From NCBI GenBank assembly GCA_003243445.1, contig QFQQ01000021.1, positions 1-64,000 of the forward strand: a DNA stretch of 64,000 bases. Direction: 5' to 3'. Below, one piece after another: positions 56,671 through 64,000 of this stretch; positions within the stretch are counted from its first letter, which is position 1; every line of letters begins with the position of its first letter. The translations under genes and the position numbers were made by a program. The DNA is from Citrobacter freundii. Lineage in GTDB: Bacteria; Bacteroidota; Bacteroidia; Chitinophagales; Chitinophagaceae. A model generated the notes under the pieces. It saw only the letters and a program-made list of their open reading frames with translations, was not told the DNA's origin and ran no database searches.

Positions 56671-57858
56671 ATGAAATATAAACACCTGCTGATAAATATA
56701 TGTGTCTGCGCAACCGCAGCCATTATCAGTCTTTGGGCGTATGATAAATTGAGCGGAAGGAATAAGCAGGCTTTTGTTTATGTAAAAGACAGACATACTG
56801 ATCTTGCGTACGCTGGCTTTATTAAAAATGATCACTCCCCAAATCAGGAAACACCTGTTGATTTTTCTGAAGCAGCCGAAGCTGTATTCCCTTCTGTCGT
56901 TCGCATTACAACAAAGATCAATGCACAAAAAACGCAGCAACCAGCAAATAAGGATCAGGCCGATAATATTCTCGAAAATATCTTCGGGATCGATCCGCGT
57001 ATTGCGCCGGAACAACGCGCAACAGGTAGCGGGGTGATCATCTCCGCTAATGGTTATATCGTTACCAATGATCATGTTATCAGCGGAACCAATGGTCAGC
57101 CTGCGGCTGAGATCACCGTAACACTAAATGACAACACGAAGTTATCTGCAACACTTATCGGCAAAGACCCTGCAACCGATCTTGCTGTGCTGAAAATAAA
57201 AGCAGACGATCTCACGCCCGTATCAACCGGAAACTCCGACGAACTGAAGCCGGGCCAATGGGTGCTTGCGGTTGGATATCCACTAGGGTTGGATGTAACA
57301 GTTACCGCAGGTATTGTTAGTGGGAAGAACCGCAACATCGGCATCAATCGCCGCCAAAGCCAGGAACCAGTGGAGGCATTTATTCAGACCGATGCAACCA
57401 TCAACATGGGCAATAGCGGCGGGGCATTGATAACCGCCAACGGCGAACTTGTCGGGATCAATGCCGTAATGCTCGCGTCAAATGGGAATTACAACGGATA
57501 TGGATTTGCGATACCGGTAAACATGGTTAAAAAAATCGCGGCAGACCTGATACGCTTCGGTTCAGTACAAAAGCCCTGGATCGGAGTCACTCCATCTGCG
57601 CAGACCAAACCCGGTATCAAAGGTGTGGCACTCGAAACAATCGATCAGAATGGTCCCGCCTATAAAGCAGGTCTGAAAGAAAGCGATATCATTACTTCCG
57701 TGAATGAAGTACCCGTCCAATCATGGAACGCGTTACAATCTCAATTACTTTCTCTAAATCCAGGTAATAAAATCAAACTTGGATTTATAAGGGAGAAAAA
57801 AGAACAGGTGATAACAGTTGAATTGCTGCGCAATCCTTCGCAAGGATCGCCGGAATAA
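56671..57858 (+). CDS. HtrA/DegQ-type serine protease (S1C) with PDZ domain
   Basis: The 395-residue protein has an N-terminal membrane-anchor/signal segment (about 5-25), a trypsin-like domain with catalytic triad H135 (VTNDHVI), D170 (ATDLAVLK) and S249 (GNSGGALI), and one C-terminal PDZ domain (about 295-390, WIGVTPSAQTKPGIKGVALE, GPAYKAGLKESDIITSVNE). Periplasmic protein quality control is the known role of this family. The start ATG gives the anchor. It faces a repeat element after its stop. Confidence 0.93.
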   Translation: MKYKHLLINICVCATAAIISLWAYDKLSGRNKQAFVYVKDRHTDLAYAGFIKNDHSPNQETPVDFSEAAEAVFPSVVRITTKINAQKTQQPANKDQADNILENIFGIDPRIAPEQRATGSGVIISANGYIVTNDHVISGTNGQPAAEITVTLNDNTKLSATLIGKDPATDLAVLKIKADDLTPVSTGNSDELKPGQWVLAVGYPLGLDVTVTAGIVSGKNRNIGINRRQSQEPVEAFIQTDATINMGNSGGALITANGELVGINAVMLASNGNYNGYGFAIPVNMVKKIAADLIRFGSVQKPWIGVTPSAQTKPGIKGVALETIDQNGPAYKAGLKESDIITSVNEVPVQSWNALQSQLLSLNPGNKIKLGFIREKKEQVITVELLRNPSQGSPE

Positions 57859-57910
57859 ATCTACTTATCATTCAATGATCCCGGGTTCATCAATTTCAAT
57901 GGCTCCGCCT

Positions 57911-58236
57911 GTTTATCTAACCCAACTTGCCAGTTATAGCGTCAAAGCAAGTTGGGTTAGTAAGCTACTCCTTTGTTCGTTCTTACCGTCTTCCCGCCTT
58001 ACCGGTAAACATTAAACCGGCAAGGAGGGAAGACGGTGAGGAAGTCTGAAGAAAGCAATCTTGTCTTCAGTTAATGTGTAAAAATGTCAATACTTGACGG
58101 AGGTTAACCAAACGGAAATAAAGCGATGAAATGGTCGACAAAATGAAGGACCTTCAGCCAAGGGGAGGAAACCGGCCATCTGTCATCGGTCATCGAACTG
58201 CCTGGGGTTATAACTAGCAAGTTGGGTTATCTAAAC
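57911..58236. repeat. 326-bp MITE-like element with 27-bp terminal inverted repeats and nested hairpins
   Basis: The ends GTTTATCTAACCCAACTTGC (57911-) and, inverted, GTTTAGATAACCCAACTTGC (-58236) match at about 24 of 27 positions. The left terminus also forms a perfect 14-bp hairpin (57917-57930 with 57947-57960). A second long hairpin lies at 57982-58045 (ACCGTCTTCCC/GGGAAGACGGT). The right end overlaps the last codons of the next gene. A single family 3-like arm (GTCATCGGTCATCGAAC) is inside. No transposase. Confidence 0.75.
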
Positions 58237-59720
58237 TTCATCTCCACCCACTCTACAAAATCAAAATACTTGATCAACTGATCTGCATATTTATCATTCC
58301 TGATCGAATCAATAGCTCCCGTTAGTTTTTCAAACAACATTCTATTCTTTGGCGAACTGTTATTATACGGTTTCAACTGGAACGTCTTCAGCACCAACTT
58401 CTCCGTTTTAGTAAGTCCGCCCTGCTGCTTCGAGAAACGCATATAAGATCTGATCTGATACTGCAAATAATCAAAATCCTTTATCTCATAATAGATAATG
58501 ATATTCAGCAACCGAACGGCTTTACTGATCGCCTCCTGCGCATGTTGCCGGTTGTCCGTCATCGCCGCCTCAATATACTTATGCGCTTTCTTATACTGCT
58601 TCTTTCCAAAATAAGCAAGACCGCAATAGAAGTACAACTCCGTCTGCTTTTCAATATTCACGAGGTGATAAGCTTTCAACACCTGCGGATCTATTTTATC
58701 TATATAATCAATGGCCGCAGCATATTCACCACTTCCCACCAATACAGCCAGTTCATAAATAGCCACCGTCTTCTGCAGCAAATAGCGGAAATACTCCGGC
58801 GATGAACTTGTATTGATGTTTTGAAGTTTATCAATATAGAACGGGACCTGGTCAAACTTCTTTACCATTCGTAACACATCAAGAATTCCATCCAGTGCGG
58901 AAAAGTAATCCGTCGGCGGATGATCATGCAGGTCAGGATATTTTTCAAACAAACGATTCAGCTCGTTAAAACTTTGCAGGGCCGATCGGTGGTCTGCGAT
59001 ATCTGTAAAATAAAATGATTGAAATAAGAGATGAAGTTTTCTTGATTCAAATGTATTCTTCACTTTTCCTGTAACAAGACTGATCTCGCTCAGCAAAAGA
59101 TCATTCAGCTTTCTCTTCTCTGTATCCGAAACAATTTTTCCCAGGTGGATCAGGCGATACTTCAATAATTCATAAAGTGAATAATGCCCTTCGATATTAT
59201 GCACCATCCGCAGGATCTCCTTTGCCTTCATCTGCGTTTCCACTAAATAATCATCCGTAATACCGGGAAAACGCTGATCAGACAATTGATTTAATTCAAG
59301 CCTGAATGTCAGGTATTGCATCAGGTGATGCTGCAACGCGGTAGAGCGATCACGCAGCTTCTTCAATTCTTTATTTGCGGCGGCAGGTAACGAACGTTCC
59401 TGCAAGATCTTCACGCGAAGCAATCGCCTGTATAAATTGAACTCATTATCCTTCTCCGTTTTCAATTCGATCAGGCAATCCGTCACCAATTTGATCAGGT
59501 ATTTTGATGTCGCTTCTATCGAAGCGCCGGGTTGTTTTTTGCTGAACGCTTCGCCTACTTTTTTAACATCCGTTTCTCCGGGATGGCTTTTCTCAATGAT
59601 GTCATACAGGGTAAGATAGTCTTTTGCGCCAGCTTGTTTTTGCGTGGTCAATCTGAAATGACGCTTCTCTGAAGCAGACAGTGAATTGATCAGGCGGATG
59701 ATTGTTGCACTGTTCGTCAT
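58227..59720 (-). CDS. Large helical (TPR-like) protein of unknown function, upstream of ribose genes
   Basis: The 497-residue protein is predicted almost entirely alpha-helical with repeated helix-pair character (for example FYFTDIADHRSALQSFNEL, LYFYCGLAYFGKKQYKKAHKYIEAAM), suggesting tetratricopeptide-like folding. No signal peptide. Its N-terminus reads ATIIRLINSLSASEKRHFRL, a segment I recall from Bacteroidota proteins encoded near SusC loci. It is divergent from the ribokinase gene, so a regulatory role is plausible. The ATG at 59720 is chosen over 59762 because the extra residues look unrelated. No DNA-binding domain is recognised. Confidence 0.7.
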   Translation of the reverse strand: MTNSATIIRLINSLSASEKRHFRLTTQKQAGAKDYLTLYDIIEKSHPGETDVKKVGEAFSKKQPGASIEATSKYLIKLVTDCLIELKTEKDNEFNLYRRLLRVKILQERSLPAAANKELKKLRDRSTALQHHLMQYLTFRLELNQLSDQRFPGITDDYLVETQMKAKEILRMVHNIEGHYSLYELLKYRLIHLGKIVSDTEKRKLNDLLLSEISLVTGKVKNTFESRKLHLLFQSFYFTDIADHRSALQSFNELNRLFEKYPDLHDHPPTDYFSALDGILDVLRMVKKFDQVPFYIDKLQNINTSSSPEYFRYLLQKTVAIYELAVLVGSGEYAAAIDYIDKIDPQVLKAYHLVNIEKQTELYFYCGLAYFGKKQYKKAHKYIEAAMTDNRQHAQEAISKAVRLLNIIIYYEIKDFDYLQYQIRSYMRFSKQQGGLTKTEKLVLKTFQLKPYNNSSPKNRMLFEKLTGAIDSIRNDKYADQLIKYFDFVEWVEMKFR

Positions 59721-59865
59721 GCTGGTGGGAATTGGCTGATTTCGCAATCTGGTTAAGTACAAAATCCTTTATTTCAATTGATTAATGAGATCATTTTTTA
59801 AAAATCAATCTTCCAGGATTCTATCTTTTTCTAAAAATAGGCTCTTTTCCGGTCACCCGTCCATT

Positions 59866-59873
59866 TATTTTTG
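59866..59873 (+). promoter_or_regulatory. Candidate -7 box for the ribokinase gene
   Basis: TATTTTTG matches TAnnTTTG exactly, 34 bases before the ATG. The expected -33 TTTG is only TTTT at imperfect spacing. Confidence 0.4.
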
Positions 59874-59906
59874 GTTCATCGGCATAACGAGCCAAAACAC
59901 TTGCAT

Positions 59907-60833
59907 ATGAAATCAAAGAAGATTATTGTCGTTGGCAGTACCAACATGGACATGGTCGTAAAGACCAGTCATATCCCCGCTCACGGAGAGACCGTACTTG
60001 GCGGGTCGTTTTTTATGAACCCTGGCGGTAAAGGCGCGAACCAGGCCGTTGCCGTGGCAAGGCTTGGAGGCGAAGTGATCTTTATATCCAAAATGGGGAA
60101 TGATGTTTTTGGTAAACAATCTTTCCAGCTATTTGATGAAGAAGGGATCGACACACGCTACATTCTTTCCGATGATGAACTGCCATCCGGTGTAGCACTC
60201 ATCACCGTTGACCAGGAAGGTGAGAACAGCATCGTTGTAGCACCCGGTGCCAACGCATCATTGCTTCCTCCTGATATGGAAGCCGCGCTTGCCGATATCA
60301 ACGCATCCAGCATCATCCTGATGCAACTGGAGATCCCACTGGAAACCGTACTCTTCCTCGTGCGTTATGCCAGTGAAAAGGACATCAAAGTCATTCTCAA
60401 TCCGGCACCCGCCACTGCACTTCCCAAAGAATTACTCGAACACGTGGACATCATCACGCCAAACCGTACAGAAGCATCCATGCTTTCCGGCATTGAAGTG
60501 ACCGATCTTGACACAGCAAAAGAAGCAGCCAGGCAGATCCATCAGATGGGTGTAAAAAATGTGGTGATTACCATGGGTTCGCTTGGTGCAGTAGTGTACA
60601 CCGGTAAAGATCATCATCTTATTCCCGCACATGCTGTTCAAACAGTTGACTCCACTGCCGCCGGTGATGTATTCAATGGCGCATTGGCAGTGTCTTTATC
60701 GGAAGGAAAAGAACTGCTCGCTGCCGTGAAGTTTGCCTGCGAAGCCGCCGCCATTTCTGTTACACGTCTCGGTGCGCAATCATCCATCCCCTACCGGAAC
60801 GAACTGATCACCGGAAAGCTGATCATCGATTAA
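59907..60833 (+). CDS. rbsK: Ribokinase
   Basis: The 308-residue PfkB-family kinase phosphorylates ribose at O5. It contains NPGGKGANQAVAVARLG (sugar-binding), DVFGKQSFQLFDEEGI, IIVVGSTNMDMV at the N-terminus, and DSTAAGDVFNGALAVS with the catalytic aspartate near 252. The ATG at 59907 is the natural start. The sugar permease and SusC genes follow in the same direction, consistent with ribose or nucleoside use. Confidence 0.93.
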   Translation: MKSKKIIVVGSTNMDMVVKTSHIPAHGETVLGGSFFMNPGGKGANQAVAVARLGGEVIFISKMGNDVFGKQSFQLFDEEGIDTRYILSDDELPSGVALITVDQEGENSIVVAPGANASLLPPDMEAALADINASSIILMQLEIPLETVLFLVRYASEKDIKVILNPAPATALPKELLEHVDIITPNRTEASMLSGIEVTDLDTAKEAARQIHQMGVKNVVITMGSLGAVVYTGKDHHLIPAHAVQTVDSTAAGDVFNGALAVSLSEGKELLAAVKFACEAAAISVTRLGAQSSIPYRNELITGKLIID

Positions 60834-60867
60834 GCCATTATCCCAATCAACTCCAAAACCGCTTGCC

Positions 60868-61869
60868 ATGTTTATTGTTCAGAATTATTCATTAGCGATC
60901 GTATGCTGCTTCATCACCATGCTTTGCTGGGGCAGCTGGGCCAACACCCAGAAACTCGTCACGGGTAAATGGCGTTTCGAATTATTTTACTGGGATTATG
61001 TGATCGGCATTTTATTATTCTCTCTCGTTGCTGCATTCACACTAGGCAGCTTTGGAAGTTCAGGCCGCAGCTTTCTTGCCGACCTGCAACAAGCCAGCAC
61101 ATCCAATATCGGCAGTGCATTGATCGGTGGAATTGTTTTCAACCTTGCAAACATCCTGCTCACTGCTGCCATTGCCATCGCCGGTATGTCCGTAGCCTTC
61201 CCTATTGGTATTGGTATCGCACTGGTGCTCGGTGTGATCATTAATTATATGGGCGTACAAAAAGGCACACCCACTTTATTATTCGGCGGTGTTGCACTGG
61301 TCATGACGGCCATCATATTGAATGCCGTCGCCTATAAAAAAGCATCAGCCAGTGTATCCAAAGCAAGCGCGAAAGGAATTTTTCTTTCCATCGGCGCCGG
61401 CATACTCATGTCATTCTTCTATCGCTTTATTGCCGTAGCGATGGATCTCAACAACTTCACCGAACCCGAGCCGTTGAAAATGACGCCCTACACAGCGTCT
61501 GTTGTATTTGCCGTCGGCATTCTCATCAGTAACCTCTTATTCAATACGATCATGATGAGAAGGCCATTTGAAGGTGCACCTGTTTCCTATAAAGATTATT
61601 TCTCCGGCAAATTTTCCCTCCATCTCGTTGGCGTGCTCGGTGGTGCAATCTGGGGCACCGGTAACCTGCTCAATTTACTGGCCGCAGGAAAAGCAGGCCC
61701 CGCAGTTTCCTACGGACTGGGCCAGGGCGCAACGCTGGTTGCCGCTATCTGGGGAGTATTGGTATGGAAAGAATTCCGCCACGCTAAAGGGAAAGTAAGT
61801 GGATTGCTTGCCGGAATGTTTGCCTGTTTTATCATCGGACTGATCCTGATCATCGCATCAGGCGCATAG
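60868..61869 (+). CDS. Sugar permease of the GRP/DMT type, probable ribose transporter
   Basis: The 333-residue protein has about ten hydrophobic helices with starts MFIVQNYSLAIVCCFITMLC, then WGSWANTQKL, a signature of GRP-like sugar transporters of Bacteroidota, and GIGIALVLGVIINYMGVQKG. It should import a monosaccharide across the inner membrane. It lies 34 bp after the ribokinase stop and before SusC, so ribose is the likely substrate. Other pentoses are possible. Confidence 0.85.
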   Translation: MFIVQNYSLAIVCCFITMLCWGSWANTQKLVTGKWRFELFYWDYVIGILLFSLVAAFTLGSFGSSGRSFLADLQQASTSNIGSALIGGIVFNLANILLTAAIAIAGMSVAFPIGIGIALVLGVIINYMGVQKGTPTLLFGGVALVMTAIILNAVAYKKASASVSKASAKGIFLSIGAGILMSFFYRFIAVAMDLNNFTEPEPLKMTPYTASVVFAVGILISNLLFNTIMMRRPFEGAPVSYKDYFSGKFSLHLVGVLGGAIWGTGNLLNLLAAGKAGPAVSYGLGQGATLVAAIWGVLVWKEFRHAKGKVSGLLAGMFACFIIGLILIIASGA

Positions 61870-61872
61870 CGC

Positions 61873-61964
61873 GTTAAAAGTTTAAAAGTTCAAAGGTTTA
61901 AACGTTACCATCGTCCAGACGCTTCCACCAACATTAAACATTTAAACCTTAAAACTTTAAAACC
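61873..61964. repeat. Family 4 A/T heptamer inverted-arm element before susC
   Basis: GTTAAAAGTTTAAAAGTTC (61873-61907) is mirrored by TTAAACCTTAAAACTTTAAA (61931-61964) across a 23-bp loop. It separates the permease stop (61869) from the susC start (62012). Confidence 0.7.
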
Positions 61965-62011
61965 AACAAACAAAAATCACAAACTCTTCATCTTCTAAAA
62001 AACGATTGCTT

Positions 62012-64000
62012 ATGAACCTTCCATTGTCAAGACTGACATCCACAATGAGGATGGTCATTCTTTCGGTCTGCATGGCATTGCTGCTGCCATTGTTCAGCAA
62101 TGCACAGAACACTACCAACGCATCCGGCGTGATCACCAATGAAAAAGGTGAGCCCATCGCCGACGTGACCGTAAAAAACAAAACGACTTCCTTTTCCACC
62201 AGCACAGATGCAAAAGGACATTACTCCATACCTGCCAAAAGCGGCGAAGTGATCGTATTCACCGCCGTTGGCTTTGAATCAAAAGAAGCCACATTCACCG
62301 GCCAGCCGCTTGATCAGCAAATGGTCATCTCTTTCAACAAACTGGAAGAGGTGGTAGTAGTGGGTTATGGTACCACCACCAAAAAAGAAGTGACAAGCGC
62401 CATCACGACATTGAAACCTGCAGATTTCAACAAGGGAAATATCGGCAGCCCTGTTGGTTTATTGCAGGGACGCGTTGCGGGTCTGAACATTGCAAGACCT
62501 GCAGGCGGTGACGTGAATGGCGGGTTTGATATCCAGCTCCGTGGTCTGACAACGCTTTCCGGTGGTCAGGGCCCGCTCTTTGTGATCGATGGAATTTTGG
62601 GCGGCGATCTCAACAGCGTGAACGTGGATGAGATCGAATCCATTGACGTATTAAAGGACGGATCAGCTGCCGCGATCTATGGTACGCGCGGTACCAATGG
62701 CGTGATTATCATCACCACCAAAAAAGGTAAAGCCGGCCAGCATGGCATTGAATTTTCCTCGTATGTTTCGTTCCAGACCGTTGCCAAAAAACTGCGCAAC
62801 CTGAACGCGGACGAATTCCGCTCCGCTATCCACCAGGTTTATCCCGGTCGCGAAGCAGAATTTGATTTCAAATCAAATACCGATTGGTTTAAAGAGATCA
62901 CTCAAACACCGATCGATCATTACTATGATCTTGCGATCACCGGCGGTACTGAACATTTCAATTATCGCGCAGCCGTTAACTACCGCGGTTCACAGGGCAT
63001 CATAAAAGATAACACGAATAACCGCCTGCAGGGAAAGGTCTCCATGACGCAAAAGGAATTCGACAACAAACTAACCATCAACTATAATCTTTTGTACGCG
63101 GAAACAAGCCGTGATTTCACCGACCAGGAAGTGATGCAGCAGGCATTCCGCCGCAATCCGACTGAACCAGTCTATGATCCGAATAACGCGCTGGCAGGTG
63201 GATATTACCGTAACACAGGCCCCTTCCAGTACTACAACCCGGTTGCCATGCTGAATGAAGAAGTGAACCAGGGTAAACAGAAAACATTTACCGGAAGCGC
63301 CAAACTTACCTATGCATTACTGAAAGGCTGGAATGTTTCGGCATTCGGATCAATGGTGCGGGATCAGTTTAAAAACACCAGGTATCAGTCAAGATATTAC
63401 CCGATCGGTATCGGGAATAACGGTACTGCAACCATCGCTACAGGCGCAACAAATAACAACCTGCTTGAATTGAGTACCGATTATCGCAAACGGTTTAACA
63501 AACATGATATCCAGGCGATCGTTGGTTATTCCTACCAGCATGGCACGAACGAAACATTTGGTGCGACCAATGCCAACTTTGACGTAGATCTTTATCAATA
63601 CAACAACATAGGTGCAGGCAGTGCTTTGTCACTCGGCCAGGCCACCATGTCCAGCTTCAAAGAATCCAACACACTGATCGCTTTCTTTGGCCGCGTGATC
63701 TACAACTTTGATGAAAAGTACATGGCGCAGGTATCCCTCCGTCATGAAGGTTCTTCAAGATTTGGTGCGAACCACAAATGGGGTGATTTCCCTGCGGTGA
63801 GCCTCGGCTGGAGATTGAACAACGAACCTTTCCTGGAAAATGTTTCCTGGCTTTCAGACCTGAAACTGCGTGCAGGTTTCGGTATCACAGGTAACCAGGA
63901 TATCGGCAACTATCGTTCATTGCAGCTGCTTGCGGTCGGTGGCCGGTTCCTCTACAATGGCAACTGGATAAACACCTATCCTCCTGCCAGCAATCCAAAC
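62012..64000 (+). CDS. SusC/RagA-type TonB-linked outer-membrane receptor (5' part only)
   Basis: The first 663 codons are visible; the gene continues past the window. It has a signal peptide (about 1-31, ending LFSNAQN), a carboxypeptidase-regulatory-like domain (about 38-110, GVITNEKGEPIADVTVKNK), the SusC plug (about 115-235, VVVVGYGTTTKKEVTSAI, NVDEIESIDVLKDGSAAAIY, GTRGTNGVIIITTKKGKAG) and barrel strands to the edge. With ribokinase and permease it suggests a ribose or nucleoside scavenging locus like the rus locus of Bacteroides thetaiotaomicron. A SusD gene should follow outside the window. Confidence 0.92.
   Translation, partial: MNLPLSRLTSTMRMVILSVCMALLLPLFSNAQNTTNASGVITNEKGEPIADVTVKNKTTSFSTSTDAKGHYSIPAKSGEVIVFTAVGFESKEATFTGQPLDQQMVISFNKLEEVVVVGYGTTTKKEVTSAITTLKPADFNKGNIGSPVGLLQGRVAGLNIARPAGGDVNGGFDIQLRGLTTLSGGQGPLFVIDGILGGDLNSVNVDEIESIDVLKDGSAAAIYGTRGTNGVIIITTKKGKAGQHGIEFSSYVSFQTVAKKLRNLNADEFRSAIHQVYPGREAEFDFKSNTDWFKEITQTPIDHYYDLAITGGTEHFNYRAAVNYRGSQGIIKDNTNNRLQGKVSMTQKEFDNKLTINYNLLYAETSRDFTDQEVMQQAFRRNPTEPVYDPNNALAGGYYRNTGPFQYYNPVAMLNEEVNQGKQKTFTGSAKLTYALLKGWNVSAFGSMVRDQFKNTRYQSRYYPIGIGNNGTATIATGATNNNLLELSTDYRKRFNKHDIQAIVGYSYQHGTNETFGATNANFDVDLYQYNNIGAGSALSLGQATMSSFKESNTLIAFFGRVIYNFDEKYMAQVSLRHEGSSRFGANHKWGDFPAVSLGWRLNNEPFLENVSWLSDLKLRAGFGITGNQDIGNYRSLQLLAVGGRFLYNGNWINTYPPASNPN

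Noticed and set aside
1..64000. Mobile element, prophage or integrated island
   Set aside because: No transposase, integrase, phage structural gene, tRNA-associated att site or obvious composition shift was found.

Overview
The window reads as a chromosomal segment of a Bacteroidota bacterium, most likely a Chitinophagaceae-like member. Supporting signs are SusC/TonB receptors with carboxypeptidase-regulatory N-terminal domains, DUF5916 and DUF6728 proteins, a GntR-regulated rhamnose operon with a fused aldolase/dehydrogenase, TlpA/DUF4369 proteins, TAnnTTTG-type promoters and almost no Shine-Dalgarno sequences. No rRNA, tRNA, transposase, integrase, phage gene or CRISPR array was seen. Assignments come from reading the sequence and recalling families; no search was run.

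Layout. (1) 0.3-8 kb: DNA-ligase-associated repair cluster (MBL exonuclease, ATP-dependent ligase, Lhr-type helicase, PdeM phosphoesterase), with a GNAT-ankyrin gene inside it that is broken by one in-frame TGA. (2) 8-15.5 kb: DUF5916 outer-membrane protein, LexA-like XRE/S24 regulator, then surE, a small membrane protein and lpxB, a DUF6728 microprotein and a NahK-like kinase. (3) 15.6-20.4 kb: GH109 enzyme (probably paired with that kinase for GalNAc), a HAD protein, a Nudix-derived regulator and a secreted aldose epimerase. (4) 20.6-27.9 kb: complete L-rhamnose catabolic operon (transporter, aldolase/dehydrogenase, isomerase, kinase) with a divergent GntR regulator. (5) 28-48.5 kb: mixed housekeeping and accessory genes: porins, FAD oxidoreductase, ABC permease, three AraC-type regulators, hemerythrin, siderophore receptor, a TlpA protein behind a SAM-I riboswitch, Crp/AhpD pair, DUF2185 protein, HxlR/NmrA pair. 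(6) 49-58 kb: TonB-type receptor, cupin, DUF1349, acetyltransferase, GH92 mannosidase, HtrA protease. (7) 58-64 kb: ribose-type locus (helical protein, ribokinase, sugar permease, SusC running off the end).

The most unusual content is between the genes. At least five unrelated families of short-unit (7- or 9-nt) reiterated sequence occupy the intergenic spaces. Most copies share one design: a reiterated left arm, a loop of roughly 10-165 bp, and the inverted right arm. They sit in operon junctions and against stop codons, in places supplying the last codons of genes (lpxB, the exonuclease). One copy at 38.2-38.7 kb has its core amplified into five tandem 99-bp units; another family has 58-bp and 47-bp perfect inverted arms; a 326-bp MITE-like element lies at 57.9-58.2 kb. 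These are the best candidates for something not yet described.
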